Shown one piece after another: positions 8,868 through 19,300 of a stretch of DNA of 64,000 nt. Origin of the DNA: Bacteroidaceae bacterium (lineage in GTDB: Bacteria > Bacteroidota > Bacteroidia > Bacteroidales > Bacteroidaceae). The translations under genes were made by a program, and so were the position numbers. The DNA lies in contig JAFTYP010000005.1 in assembly GCA_017461345.1 (NCBI GenBank), positions 1 to 64,000 on the forward strand. The letters are read 5' to 3'. Numbering within the stretch: position 1 is the stretch's first letter; the number at the start of each line of letters is the position of its first letter. A model generated the notes under the pieces. The model did no database searches. It was given only the letters and a program-made list of their open reading frames with translations, and was not told the origin of the DNA.

Positions 8868-9536
8868 TTAAAAAGGCAGCCACACAAACGCCGCAGCGTC
8901 CCATAGTGCATGACTGATGATAATTGCTTTCAGGTTATTTGGCATAAGCCAATAAAGTCCGCCCCAAACAATGCCACAAACCATTGCTGCCATAATAAGC
9001 ATAAAGTTGCCAGATGGCAAATGCACTAATGTGTAGCAAAGGGTGGTAAGGATGAAGGCTGTTAGCGGAGAACGATATTCAGAGAGTGTTCTTTGTATGT
9101 ATCCTCTCCAGAATATCTCTTCTGCTGGTCCAATAATAAATAGCAGAAGCAAGGAGAGTATAGTGGGCGAGGTGTTGCCTTTCATATTATATATAAGGTT
9201 CACCTGCGCGCGGGAAAAAGAAAAAAGCAGTTGTGATACTTTGTCGCCTACGTAGAAGACAAACCATAGTAACACTGCTATCGAAAGTCCAAGGATACAG
9301 GTTTTGACGAGGGAAGATTTGTTTTCTGTCCCTATACTTTGTCGCCCGCCAAATGTTAAAGCAAAGCATGTAAGCATGAGTGCTGACGCAGTCATGCATA
9401 TCCAAAAGTTGACATGAGGGGCTGTCCAAGGTGAGAACATGATGAACCACAGCAGGGCAGCAACAAGCAAACTGAAAATGAGTTTACTCGTTACATGGCT
9501 CTTGAGCAGTTTATATTCTCGGGCTGTTGCGTTCAT
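8868..9536 (-). CDS. CPBP-family intramembrane metalloprotease
   Basis: A 222-residue polytopic membrane protein with about six transmembrane segments. The CPBP/ABI (type II CAAX protease) signature is present: EEIFWRGYIQR, with the paired glutamates and arginine; HLPSGNFMLIM, with the first histidine; and ISHALWDAAAF, with the second histidine. Members cleave prenylated or other membrane substrates, but bacterial substrates are mostly unknown. It starts 6 nt after the menA stop codon, so it is translationally close to menA. Whether it acts on a quinone-linked or other target cannot be said. Confidence 0.85.
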   Translation of the reverse strand: MNATAREYKLLKSHVTSKLIFSLLVAALLWFIMFSPWTAPHVNFWICMTASALMLTCFALTFGGRQSIGTENKSSLVKTCILGLSIAVLLWFVFYVGDKVSQLLFSFSRAQVNLIYNMKGNTSPTILSLLLLFIIGPAEEIFWRGYIQRTLSEYRSPLTAFILTTLCYTLVHLPSGNFMLIMAAMVCGIVWGGLYWLMPNNLKAIIISHALWDAAAFVWLPF

Positions 9537-9542
9537 GAGTGT

Positions 9543-10433
9543 TTAGGCTAATGCCTGAATGATAATTCCTATTGCAAGTGTCAGACTGAATGCGAGTTGC
9601 AACTTTGCTGTTGCTTCGTCGAGATTGGCGATGGCTTCGATGCCTTTCTTTTGATAGGAAAGCATCTGTTTACAATTTCCTAATGCCAGTGGCAGCGTGA
9701 CGAATGCTGTCAATGTCCATGGGCTTACATATCCCAGGATGACTGTCAGCAGAAGCCAGCAATATGGCAGGAGAAGTTCAAAGACATAGATATTGATTGC
9801 GGCCGGCCTTCCTGTCAGCATGGCGAATGTCTTTATGCCTGCTCTGTTGTCTGTTTCGATGTCGCGTGAATTGTTGGCGTGCAGTATGGCAACAGTGATG
9901 CTTCCTACGGGGACGGAAAGCCAAAGTATTTCGGGTATGATGTTGCCACTACAAATGAATGTTGTGCCAAGCATGGGCAGTAGGGCATAGCATGCCATGA
10001 TGACGAGATCGCCAAGAGCGGCATACTTTAGCGGCGGATAAAGGACAGAAAGTGCGATGCCAGCAAGTCCGAACCATAAAAGTGTGGTACCAGTAAGTGC
10101 AACCATGGCCAGTCCCATAGCAACTGCTGCTATTTGGAGACCTACAGAAAGCATAAGTACTTCTTTTGGAGTGAACAAGCCAGCAACAAGTGTGCGAACG
10201 CTATAGGTGTCGTCTGCATCTACTTTTCGGCGATAGTCGTGATAGTCACTCCATACGTTTCCTGCTGCATGAACAAGGACAATGTTCACAAGCGCCATGA
10301 TGCCGAGACACCATGATATTTCGATTTCTTTGCTCCAGAGGAACATGATGGTTACGAAAACAGGCATTGTGGAAGCGGGAAATGACCAAGGCCTTGTTGC
10401 CAGCACCCAATCCTTGACAGTATGTCTTTTCAT
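9543..10433 (-). CDS. menA: UbiA-family prenyltransferase, probably 1,4-dihydroxy-2-naphthoate polyprenyltransferase
   Basis: A 296-residue membrane protein of the UbiA superfamily. The first aspartate motif is NVWSDYHDYRRKVDADD and the second is NNSRDIETDNRAGIKTFA, in the spacing expected for polyprenyl-diphosphate binding. The N-terminus WVLATRPWSFPAST is characteristic of MenA, which prenylates DHNA in menaquinone synthesis at the inner membrane. About eight transmembrane segments are apparent. The start is taken at the ATG at 10433 (MKRHTVKDW); a TTG three codons earlier is less likely. No other men genes adjoin it. Confidence 0.85.
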   Translation of the reverse strand: MKRHTVKDWVLATRPWSFPASTMPVFVTIMFLWSKEIEISWCLGIMALVNIVLVHAAGNVWSDYHDYRRKVDADDTYSVRTLVAGLFTPKEVLMLSVGLQIAAVAMGLAMVALTGTTLLWFGLAGIALSVLYPPLKYAALGDLVIMACYALLPMLGTTFICSGNIIPEILWLSVPVGSITVAILHANNSRDIETDNRAGIKTFAMLTGRPAAINIYVFELLLPYCWLLLTVILGYVSPWTLTAFVTLPLALGNCKQMLSYQKKGIEAIANLDEATAKLQLAFSLTLAIGIIIQALA

Positions 10434-10439
10434 TGTTAT

Positions 10440-10482
10440 CAAAAAAACATAGTCCCCTCATGGTTTGAAGCATGAGGGGACT
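10440..10482 (-). terminator. Intrinsic terminator after rpmA
   Basis: AGTCCCCTCATG (10451-10462) pairs with CATGAGGGGACT (10471-10482) around an 8-nt loop. On the minus strand the stem is followed, after ATG, by a run of seven T at 10441-10447. It lies 44 nt after the rpmA stop codon. Confidence 0.9.
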
Positions 10483-10525
10483 TAATTTGAGTTGTGATTG
10501 TTTGTTCTGAGATGAGCAAGTACCC

Positions 10526-10792
10526 TTATGCCTCAGCTGTAACGGGCACCACACTTACAGTACTACGGTCGAGACGACCTTTCTTGAACTGTACGGTTCC
10601 GTCAACGAGAGCATAAAGTGTGTTGTCTTTGCCCATAGCAACGTTAGTGCCGGGATAGTGACGTGTACCACGCTGACGAACGATGATGTTGCCTGCGATG
10701 CACTTCTCGCCACCGAAAATCTTAACACCTAATCTCTGAGAAGCCGATTCGCGGCCGTTCTTAGAGCTACCTACACCTTTTTTATGTGCCAT
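10526..10792 (-). CDS. rpmA: 50S ribosomal protein L27
   Basis: An 88-residue L27 beginning [20 protein letters not shown], with the conserved [17 protein letters not shown] and [17 protein letters not shown] segments. The N-terminal tail reaches towards the peptidyl transferase centre. There is no N-terminal extension of the kind that needs Prp protease processing. It follows rplU by 25 nt, the usual rplU-rpmA operon, and is closed by the terminator at 10440-10482. Confidence 0.98.
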   Translation of the reverse strand: MAHKKGVGSSKNGRESASQRLGVKIFGGEKCIAGNIIVRQRGTRHYPGTNVAMGKDNTLYALVDGTVQFKKGRLDRSTVSVVPVTAEA

Positions 10793-10817
10793 TTTGTTAA
10801 GTCTTTAGCGTTAAACA

Positions 10818-11132
10818 TTAAGCGTTGATACCCTTGATGGTCAGTTCTGTGAACTGCTGGCGATGACCGTTGAGCTTGCGATAGCCCTTGCGACGCTTCT
10901 TGTGGAAAACGAGCACCTTGTCGCCCTTTACCAGGGGTGAAACAACTTCAGCCGTAACCTTTGCGCCAGCAACGGTGGGAGTGCCCACTGTGATGGTGCC
11001 GTTATCGACCAACAACACATTCTCAAATTCAACAGCCTGACCAGCTTCTGCGCCGGCAATGTGGTGAACGAAGAGTTTCTGACCCTCCTCAACACGGAAC
11101 TGCTGACCGTTAATCTCTACGATTGCGTACAT
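10818..11132 (-). CDS. rplU: 50S ribosomal protein L21
   Basis: A 104-residue L21: [20 protein letters not shown] at the start, and the C-terminal signature [21 protein letters not shown] that binds 23S rRNA. First gene of the rplU-rpmA pair. A near-consensus Bacteroidetes promoter lies at 11224-11255, giving a leader of roughly 80 nt. Confidence 0.98.
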   Translation of the reverse strand: MYAIVEINGQQFRVEEGQKLFVHHIAGAEAGQAVEFENVLLVDNGTITVGTPTVAGAKVTAEVVSPLVKGDKVLVFHKKRRKGYRKLNGHRQQFTELTIKGINA

Positions 11133-11223
11133 TTGTTTAAATTAATTATTATAACGGGTTTGACCGTGGGGCGGAGCCAACTCGTGACTCGCTTTCTCGA
11201 GCCTCTACGGCATAAATCGGGTG

Positions 11224-11255
11224 CAAAGGTACGGTTTTTTCGCTTAATTGCCAAA
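11224..11255 (-). promoter_or_regulatory. rplU-rpmA promoter
   Basis: On the minus strand TTTG (11252-11255) and TACCTTTG (11224-11231) are separated by 20 nt, matching the Bacteroidetes primary-sigma consensus. The first gene downstream on that strand is rplU. Confidence 0.85.
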
Positions 11256-11289
11256 TTTTTCGGCAACAATTTGTGTTTATCTTAAGAGT

Positions 11290-12213
11290 TTACTCTACGT
11301 AACTTTCCAGAAGTTTTACGTTTTCGTCGGGCAGAATGGTTACTTCCTTGATGGCGGCCGGCACGACGAGTGATTCGCCTTGGTGCAGGAATATGCTTTG
11401 TCCGTCGGGGTTGAGGAAGCAGCACTGACCGCTGAGACACATATAGACGCGGAAACTGTCGATGCCTGTATAGTCGCGTTTGAAGGATTGTGTCAGTTTC
11501 ATTTCGTTGGTTGTGAAGAAGGGGCACTGCACGAGGCTTATGATTGTGTCGCGTTTTTCTTCGTAAACAACTTTTGGGTCGGTGGTGATGTCTTCGAAGT
11601 CGATGGCGTCGAGTGCAAGTTCGGTGTGCAGTTCGCGGAGGTTTCCGTCGCGGTCACGACGCAGATAGTCGTAGATGCGATAGGTGACGTCGCTTGTTTG
11701 CTGAATTTCTGCGATGACCATTCCTGCGCCGATTCCATGGACGCGTCCGGCGGGGATGTAGAAGCAGTCGCCTTCGCTGACGTTGACTTTGTTGAGGTCG
11801 TTTTCGATGCTTCCGTCTGCCACCTTTTGTGCATATTCGTTGGTTTCTATCTTCTGGGTGAAGCCGGCAATGAGTTGGCTGCCGCGGTCGGCATCAACGA
11901 CATACCACATTTCGTTCTTACCCATCTTCCCATGTCTTTTGGCACTGAGTTCGTCGTCGGGGTGAACCTGGATAGAGAGGTCTTGGCGTGCGTCGATGAA
12001 CTTGATGAGGAGGGGGAAGTCGTTGCCGAACTTTTCGTAGTTCTTCTTGCCGAGGAAGTCGGCGCCGTAGCGTGCTACGATTTCGGGGAGAGTCTGTCCT
12101 TTGTCTATGCCATTGATTGCCATGGACTCGGAGCCTTTTACTGACGATACAACCCATGTTTCGGAGCCCCACAGGGTGGGTTTGAAGATGGGGCTAAACT
12201 TTAGTATTTCCAT
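11290..12213 (-). CDS. manA: Class I mannose-6-phosphate isomerase
   Basis: A 307-residue zinc-dependent isomerase interconverting mannose-6-phosphate and fructose-6-phosphate. The start MEILKFSPIFKPTLWGSETW fits the family; an in-frame ATG nine codons earlier is less likely. Zinc-ligand segments are visible: IQVHPDDE, GKNEMWYVV and PAGRVHGIGAG, followed by EIQQTSDVTYRIYDYLRRD around the active site. The C-terminal beta domain is short, as in the Bacteroidetes/Firmicutes-type enzymes. It stands alone between the rplU promoter and the RecQ-like gene. Likely role: mannose catabolism or supply of GDP-mannose precursors. Confidence 0.92.
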   Translation of the reverse strand: MEILKFSPIFKPTLWGSETWVVSSVKGSESMAINGIDKGQTLPEIVARYGADFLGKKNYEKFGNDFPLLIKFIDARQDLSIQVHPDDELSAKRHGKMGKNEMWYVVDADRGSQLIAGFTQKIETNEYAQKVADGSIENDLNKVNVSEGDCFYIPAGRVHGIGAGMVIAEIQQTSDVTYRIYDYLRRDRDGNLRELHTELALDAIDFEDITTDPKVVYEEKRDTIISLVQCPFFTTNEMKLTQSFKRDYTGIDSFRVYMCLSGQCCFLNPDGQSIFLHQGESLVVPAAIKEVTILPDENVKLLESYVE

Positions 12214-12234
12214 AACTGTATTGAGTTTTGGCTT

Positions 12235-12252
12235 CCCCAATCCCCTTTGGGG
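12235..12252. repeat. Small GC hairpin upstream of manA
   Basis: CCCCAA (12235-12240) pairs with TTGGGG (12247-12252) across a 6-nt loop. It lies between manA and the RecQ-like gene, both on the minus strand. No T-run follows on the minus strand, so a terminator role is doubtful. Confidence 0.4.
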
Positions 12253-12335
12253 GAGGAGGAATAATGTTATAGTTAATTATTTATATGTGTCAAATTAAGT
12301 CCGCTTGAGTTATATTATATTCCTTTCGGAAGGGG

Positions 12336-13070
12336 TTAGGCGGTCTGGATTTTGTTCATTCTGAAGACGATTCGCGCCAGTCGGAGTTCTTCTTCCTGAT
12401 AGGCGTCGCCGTATTCCTGCATGGCTTTGGCCATGTCGTCTGTTTTTGCGTTTTGGAAGTAGTCCAACAGTTCGGTCATGCAGTCTTCGCCGAGTACTTC
12501 GTCGGTAAAGTATGTTATGTCGAGGTAGTGCTTTTGTTCGGCCATCATTTCCAGGTCGTCGAGTACTTCGCCGAGTCCCAGTCCTTCGTTTTCGGCAAAG
12601 TCTTCGAGGGCGATGTGCCGGTCTATGGCAGTGATGAGTTTGATGTGTCTTTTGGCTTGAGGCGAGGCGACGCTGCTTGAGGTCTGATGTTCTTTCTGGG
12701 CTTGTGCCAGGATTGAGTCTATCTCGGGTACGTCCGATTCGGTTTCGCCTATTGCTTCGTCGTCGGAGATGATGAACGATTGTGGTTTCTTTGCGAACTT
12801 CTTGCCTGCGGAGGTAGGCATCAAGGCGTTCTTTTTAGAGGCCATTTGCTTGAGCAGTTCGCCCTCGTAGGCAGCATCGATGACGGTGGACCAGTAGTCT
12901 TCGTCGTGCGATTCGCCAATGCCGAACGTCTCTTTGTCTGAAAGTCCGAGTTCTTCTATCTGCCGACTCCTTCTGCCCATCAGGTAGTCTATGAGCAGTT
13001 GGCGTTGTGTGGGTTCGTCTATATCCAGCAACGCCTTTATGATTTTGACTATTGCTTCTTTTGCTTCCAT
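12336..13070 (-). CDS. Orphan RecQ C-terminal (RQC plus Bacteroidetes-type HTH) protein without helicase domain
   Basis: A 244-residue protein that matches, from recollection of Bacteroides RecQ, only the C-terminal part of that helicase. Residues 1-85 resemble the RQC winged helix (GIGESHDEDYWSTVIDAAY, then LMPTSAGKKFAKKPQSFII). Residues 145-244 resemble the extra helical domain at the end of Bacteroidetes RecQ (IKLITAIDRHIALEDFAE, then GEVLDDLEMM, YFTDEVL and YQEEELRLARIVF). The DExH helicase core, zinc site and HRDC domain are absent, replaced by an acidic linker. The start MEAKEAIVKIIKAL at 13070 is chosen because the promoter at 13144-13174 places transcription start after the longer in-frame start at 13157. 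DNA binding is inferred. Confidence 0.7.
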   Translation of the reverse strand: MEAKEAIVKIIKALLDIDEPTQRQLLIDYLMGRRSRQIEELGLSDKETFGIGESHDEDYWSTVIDAAYEGELLKQMASKKNALMPTSAGKKFAKKPQSFIISDDEAIGETESDVPEIDSILAQAQKEHQTSSSVASPQAKRHIKLITAIDRHIALEDFAENEGLGLGEVLDDLEMMAEQKHYLDITYFTDEVLGEDCMTELLDYFQNAKTDDMAKAMQEYGDAYQEEELRLARIVFRMNKIQTA

Positions 13071-13143
13071 AATTATATTTGTTGAGCCTCCTCTCGCCAC
13101 CCTTTCGTTGTGGCAGTTTTTCGGAGGCTTCCTTTTCGGACTG

Positions 13144-13174
13144 CAAATATAGGACATTTATCCAATGCAGCAAA
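13144..13174 (-). promoter_or_regulatory. Promoter of the RecQ C-terminal-like gene
   Basis: On the minus strand TTTG (13171-13174) lies 19 nt before TATATTTG (13144-13151), a near-perfect Bacteroidetes promoter. It shows that the helicase-less gene has its own transcription start rather than being the tail of a broken longer gene. Confidence 0.85.
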
Positions 13175-13880
13175 GGAATTTATACTTTTTTATGATGTAT
13201 TTTTCTTTTTGCCGTTTGGCGATAATCCTATGCGAATGGTTTCTCCCGACCAATATCTTTACAAAAACTGTTTCCGTGTTTTCTTCAATCCGGACAGAAA
13301 CGACAGTTTTTTCGTCCGAAAACGTCTTTCCGACGAACACGACGTGTGGTTTTTGAGTACTTCACACGAGTGTTTGCCAAACTTCACTCGTTTATTTTGG
13401 CAGTAAGACGAGTCTTTTCTGCAGTTTTCTTACGTAAAATTCGGCATAATGCCAGTGCTTTCCGAGCCGTTTTCTGTGTCTTCCATATTCAGGCTATTCG
13501 TAATGTGTTCTAATTCAGCCGATTCAGTTTTGCTCTAAAAATGGCGTATTTTTACCTCATGATATGGCTTGCTGGAAAAACCGCAAGGAAATCAAGGCAA
13601 AACCGACTGATTTCTTTACAAACATACAGAGTTCAAAGGCACATAAACAACCTTTGACTATACAGATGAATCGAAATCATTTCTTCGCAAACAAGTTATT
13701 ATCAATCCATCCGCTTTATTAATAAAAGTTATAAACAACGAGACTCTTTAACATATATTAACTGTATTTTGTGCGTATATTACTATTTATTTGTATAAAT
13801 TTGCGCACACAGACAAAGATGTAGTACTCTATTGACCATGAAATCTAAACATATTTTTACCTTTATAAGCTAATCAATTT
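13175..13880. other. Gene-free region upstream of the GLUG-type genes
   Basis: About 700 bp without a convincing reading frame on either strand. AT content rises towards 13880. TAAATTTG at 13796-13803 on the plus strand is a plausible -7 box for the gene at 13881, with a TTTG at 13768-13771 at a longer than usual 24-nt spacing, giving a leader of about 70 nt. The segment 13360-13470 has several ACTCG/CGAGT words reminiscent of the 130-bp repeat, but does not align with it. Confidence 0.5.
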
Positions 13881-16307
13881 ATGAAAAAAACCAAGTTATT
13901 AAGTGTTGCCTTGCTCGCTGCAGCATGCATTACAAGTGTTCCGTCTTTTGCCCTTGAACAGGACGCCGACGGTTACTACCTCATCGGCTCAAAGGCCGAT
14001 CTGCAGGAGTGGACAACAATTAGCGGCTATGAAGCTACAAATGCGAAACTCACGGCCGATATTGACAATGTTGACTTCATGCTTTGTACGAACTCCGCAT
14101 CCTTTGAAGGAATCTTCGACGGTCAGGGGCATACAATGACACTCAACATCGACACTAACAAGGAATACGGCGGACTCTTCTACAACATGAAGGGAACTGT
14201 GAGGAACCTTATCGTAGGTGGCACTTTTGTGGCAAGGAATAAGAATTGTGGCATAGTTGCCGGTTACAGCTGGAGTGCCAATACTAAATTTGAGAATGTG
14301 GTTAGCATTGCAGAAATGCAGGTGGATTGGACCGGCAATGCCTCTAATAGTGGTTTTCTTGGCATCACTAAGTATAACTGCACATTCACTGGTTGTGTCT
14401 CTGCTGTAAAGTTCACAGGCAACCAAGGTTATAACCAGGGTTTCGTAGGATGGATGAGTGGAGGACTGGCCACAATCAAGAACTGCATAAGCATTGCAGA
14501 AGCAACTGGCACCGCAGCCAATGATTCATACTCTTGGGGAAACACTGCTAACGCAGCAAAATTCTCCATTAGTAATTCCTACTCTGTAGCAACAGCCGCA
14601 GATGGTTCTTCCACACTTTCTAATGCAACCTATACAACTGCTGCCGATATCGCCTCTGGTAAAGTGGCATACAACATCAACCAGACTGCTGGTACTACCG
14701 TCTTCTACCAAAACCTCGGCGAGAATGCAGACGCATACCCCGTTCCCTTTAACACCCATGCAAAGGTTTATGCAAACGGACAGGCAAACTGCGACGGCAG
14801 TCCAAAGGAAGGTAGCCAAATCACATACTCCAACACAGACGCCCTCGTTCAAGATGATCACGTAGATGTCGACGGTTTCTGTGGCGTGTGCGGAAACGTT
14901 GTGACAGACCACATTGCTGCCGTTGATGGCGTTTATCCTCTCGCTTCAGCAGAAGATGTAGTTTGGTTCTCAGCAATGGTCAACGTGGCAGGCAGAAATG
15001 AAATTCAAGCAAAACTCACTGCCGACATCGATTTCACAGGCATCGAATATTTGCCCATAGGCAATACATACGACACATGCTTCAATGGTACATTCGACGG
15101 ACAAGGCCACAAAATCAGTAACCTCGTTGTTGAAACCAACGTAACCACACCCATTGGTTTCTTCGGCGTAGTAGGTAACAAGGCAATCATCAAGAATCTA
15201 TACCTCGATGAGACTTGTTCTTTCCAAGGCGCAGGCTTTGTGGCAGGCATTGCCGCTTCAGGCAAGAAGACAGACGGAACAGCATTCCAAATCCTCAATT
15301 GCGTAAATGCCGCAACAATTGTCTCTACAAACGAAAAGGCTTCCGGCTTCTATGCACAAGATCCTGCTGCTAAAAATGCACAGGCAGCCTTTGTTATGGA
15401 CAATTGTGTCAATGCCGGCAACGTCACCGCACCAGGTAATGGTAAAATTGCATCTTCTTTCTGTGGATGGGTAAATACTAATCCTATTTGCAACATCTAC
15501 AATAGTTATAATATCGGCGAAATAACAAATGCACAGACAAACAATGTAATGTTTTATGGCGCAAACCGCTTCATGAACAACTGCTACGACCTCAATCACG
15601 GAACAGACGCTTCACAACAAGGTTTCTATGCATGGAGCACAACTGCTCCCGCCACCAGTGGCGAACTGGCAGCACAGATGGGTTGCAACTTTTATCAGAA
15701 CACAACAACCGATGCCTATCCCGTTCCCTTCTATGCAGAAGGACGTAGTCTCTGGAACAAGATTACCACTGCAGGCTACTCAACCTTCTACGCAAAAGAA
15801 GCAACCGTTATTCCTGCCGGCGTAACAGCATATACTGCTAAAGTAAACGGCAACTATCTTACACTGACAGCCATCGAAGGTACAATCATTCCTGCAAAGA
15901 CTCCTGTTATCCTGAAGGGCGCAGAAGGTATCTATGAAATGAAGGTCACTGCCGACGATGCTTCTGCTATTGCCGACAACGACTTGCAGGCTTCCGAAGA
16001 AACAACAAATCCCGACGGCACACACTACGTGCTTGGTTTTGAGAATGCAGAGGTCGGTTTCTATCAGGCTGCCATCGGTCTGAGTGGTAAGTGGAACTAT
16101 ATGATTACTCCGGGTAAGGCATATCTCGTCGTAACAGAAGGAGCAGGCGTCAAAGGCTTTACCTTTACAAACGATGCAACAGGCATTGAAATGGTCAATG
16201 GTCAATCTTCAATGGTCAATGGCTCCATCTATAACATTGCAGGTCAGCGCCTGAATAAGATACAAAAAGGCATCAATATCATGAATGGAAAAAAGATTTT
16301 AAAATAA
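13881..16307 (+). CDS. Secreted GLUG-motif modular protein with C-terminal sorting-like tail
   Basis: An 808-residue secreted protein with a signal peptide (ending VPSFA, residue 24). Two similar modules follow (about 25-330 and 335-625), each with a YLIGS/YPLAS start, a KLTADID strand, FxGxFDGQGH near its first third and NLIV/NLYL strands: the repetitive beta-helix pattern of GLUG-type surface proteins. Modules are joined by an H-x-C-x-x-C linker (DDHVDVDGFCGVCG). Residues 640-760 form a separate domain (GYSTFYAKE, then IIPAKTPVILKG), followed by the tail IYNIAGQRLNKIQKGINI. Such tails are typical of exported Prevotella proteins and may be a type IX secretion-like signal. It lies 22 nt before its larger paralogue. 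Ligand or substrate is unknown. Confidence 0.75.
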   Translation: MKKTKLLSVALLAAACITSVPSFALEQDADGYYLIGSKADLQEWTTISGYEATNAKLTADIDNVDFMLCTNSASFEGIFDGQGHTMTLNIDTNKEYGGLFYNMKGTVRNLIVGGTFVARNKNCGIVAGYSWSANTKFENVVSIAEMQVDWTGNASNSGFLGITKYNCTFTGCVSAVKFTGNQGYNQGFVGWMSGGLATIKNCISIAEATGTAANDSYSWGNTANAAKFSISNSYSVATAADGSSTLSNATYTTAADIASGKVAYNINQTAGTTVFYQNLGENADAYPVPFNTHAKVYANGQANCDGSPKEGSQITYSNTDALVQDDHVDVDGFCGVCGNVVTDHIAAVDGVYPLASAEDVVWFSAMVNVAGRNEIQAKLTADIDFTGIEYLPIGNTYDTCFNGTFDGQGHKISNLVVETNVTTPIGFFGVVGNKAIIKNLYLDETCSFQGAGFVAGIAASGKKTDGTAFQILNCVNAATIVSTNEKASGFYAQDPAAKNAQAAFVMDNCVNAGNVTAPGNGKIASSFCGWVNTNPICNIYNSYNIGEITNAQTNNVMFYGANRFMNNCYDLNHGTDASQQGFYAWSTTAPATSGELAAQMGCNFYQNTTTDAYPVPFYAEGRSLWNKITTAGYSTFYAKEATVIPAGVTAYTAKVNGNYLTLTAIEGTIIPAKTPVILKGAEGIYEMKVTADDASAIADNDLQASEETTNPDGTHYVLGFENAEVGFYQAAIGLSGKWNYMITPGKAYLVVTEGAGVKGFTFTNDATGIEMVNGQSSMVNGSIYNIAGQRLNKIQKGINIMNGKKILK

Positions 16308-16329
16308 TTATTAACTAATTTACAAATTT

Positions 16330-19300
16330 ATGAAAAGAACAAAACTTTTCACTGCAGCCTTGTTTGCTGCAGCATGGCTCACAACCGGTAGCGTCCATGC
16401 TTGGGACGAGCCGGCACAAGATGCAAATGGTGTTTGGCAGCTAGGTTCTGTCAACGATGTGGAATGGTTTGCCGACTATGTCGAGGCTGGCAACACTACA
16501 GCAAATGCTGTCTTGACATCAGACATTGACTATGAAGGTCAGACACACACACCAATTGGGCAAAACCAGGATAGAAAGTACAATGGTGTATTCGACGGTC
16601 AACATTTCCGTATTAAAAACCTTCACATGACAGGACAGAATACCGGTTTCTTCGGCTTTGTTCGTGGAGGTACAACAATACAGAACCTTATCATCGATGC
16701 TTCTTGCTCTTTTGAAGCAACAGAACGTTGTGGCTCTTTGATTGGCTTTATACAAGCAAAAGCAGGTGGGGCGATTTCTATTAACAACGTTGTTAACTTT
16801 GCTTCTGTGACTTCTGAAAGCAAAGTGGCAGGAGGTATTCTTGCTGCAGGCCATACCAATAATGACCATCCCGTTGTAAATATGGCTAATTGTGTTAATG
16901 TAGGCAAGGTCTCTTCTGCTAGCGACATGGCTGCTGCTTTGATTGGTTGGAATAAAAGTGCTTCAATCAGTACATTAAAGGGGTGTTACAATATTGGTGA
17001 ATTAAGTCCTGTTGATGGCGCTAACAATCTCTTCCGCGGCAGTAACCGTGCAATGCCTAATTGTTTTGATCTCGTTAATACAACCGCTTCAGGTAGTACT
17101 GGCACACAAGGTTTGAAAACAGATTGGGTTACAGAAGATCCTTTGCACAGTGGTGAGCTTTGTTTTGTGCTCAACAGCGGTGATATGAGCGAAAAGGGTA
17201 TCAAGTATACACAAGATCTCTCAGACCCCAACTCAATTCCTATGCCTATGCCAGGTAAGACTGTTTATCAGGTTGCAGACCTCGACTGTGCAGGCAACCC
17301 CAAGGGCGGTGTAACATACAGCAACACCGATGGCGGCTCTCAGGATGATCACAACTACGACACAGCAACAGGTCTTTGCACAGTCTGCTCTGCTCCCAAG
17401 GTTGACTGGATGAGTGCATATGCCGACGGTTTCTTCTATCTTGGTACACCAACTCAGGTAGAATGGTTCTCCGAAATGGTTAGAATCGGATATGGTGCAA
17501 TGAATGCCAAGTTGACTGCTGACATTGACTATGAAGGAGTGCCTGACGCCCACAAGCCCATCGGTACAAGTGCCAAGAAGTACTTCGGTCACTTCGACGG
17601 TCAGGGTCATCGCATTAAGGGAATGGTGCTGACTCCTGCAAGCAGACTCGAAAACCGCGGCTACGACGGCAACGGCTTCTTCGGTTCAGTTCGTGGTGGC
17701 GGCACTGATGCCAACGGCACCGTAACGAACGAAGTCATCATCGAGAACCTCATCATCGATGCTTCTTGCTCCATTCAGCACGACAACAACTTTGCAGCAG
17801 GCGTAGTGGCTCACATCAACAGCCTCAACGACGAACAGTCGAACATCATCATCCGCAACTGCGGTAATGAGGCAAATGTATCAACCACAGGTAAGAACGC
17901 TGCAGGTATTCTTGGTTGTGTAGAAGCTACTAATGTTGGTCTGAAACTCTACAACCTTTGGAACAAGGGTAACATCAAGGGCGATAACGGCGAAAGTGCT
18001 GCTATCTGTGCATGGACCGGCCAGCGTAATGTTAATGGTGAAGTGGACGTTGAGGGTTGCTGGAACATTGGTGAAGTGACCGGTGTTGACGGCAATGGTT
18101 ACAACCTTGTTCGTCGTAATTCTAACATCGTTCCCCGTAACATGGTTGACCTGTGTACTACGAATGCCGGCAACCAGGGCAAGGTGTCTGTACTCAATAC
18201 AGAAGATCCCATCAGCAGTGGTGAACTTTGCTACCTTTTGAACGGCGACCAGACAGACATCGTATATTATCAGACACTTGGCACAGATGCAATGCCTGTT
18301 TACCGAGATGCTACTCATGGTCAGGTTTATCAGTCCGGTACTGTTGACTGCGCTGGTGCTGCTACTGGTTCATTCGGATATAATAATGTAGGAGGTGAAA
18401 CAGTTCAACTCGGTCATCACTTCAATGCAGAGATTGGTATGTGTGATGTCTGCTACAAGGCTGAGTATGAGGAACCCGTAAAGGATGGCGACTACTATTT
18501 GCTGAAGAATGCCGGTAACGTGGAATGGCTGTCTAATGCAATTGCAAACGGTGGGGGTGCTGCGTTCTATGCAAAACTGATGAACGATATTGACTTCTTG
18601 AATATTGAAAACCTTCACAATCCTCTTGGTCCTAATACCGGTGCCAAGTTCAAGGGTGTGTTCGACGGACAGGGTTACAGCATCAAGAACATGATCATCA
18701 ACCGTCCTACTGTTGAGGCACAAGGCTTCTTCGGTTGGCTGCAGGGCAATGACAATACTACCATCAAGAACCTTATCATCGATTCTTCTTGCTCAATCAT
18801 TGGCTCTAACAAGTGCGGTGGTCTGGCTGGTGCTTCTCAGAACTCAAGTGATGTTGCCAAGATTACCATTGAGAATGTTGTCAACGAGGCAGACGTTACC
18901 GTAAGCGGTCAGGATGCTGCCGGTATTGTTGGTGGTGAAACTGGCAATAAGGCTACATACTACATCCACAATGTAGTCAACACCGGTACCATTACATCTA
19001 CTCATCAAGATCCCTTCGCTGGAGCTCTCTTCTGTTATCAAGAGAAGGGTAGCATTGAGAATTTCTTGAATCTCGGAACTATCAATGGACATCTTGGCGG
19101 CAACATCGGTCGCTTTGGTGGAACATGGACCAATGTAGTGGACCTTTCCGAGACAGACAACAAGACTCAATCTGTACGCGAAGACCTTACACCCGAAGAT
19201 ATCGTCAACGGTAAACTTGCTTACGTTATGGGCTTCAAACAACTCATCGGCACCGACGAATATCCTTCTCCTCTCAATGCAGAAGAGGTTAACTATGTTG

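Noticed and set aside
13175..13880. tRNA, riboswitch or small gene in the 700-bp gap
   Set aside because: No cloverleaf, no known riboswitch consensus and no good frame on either strand.
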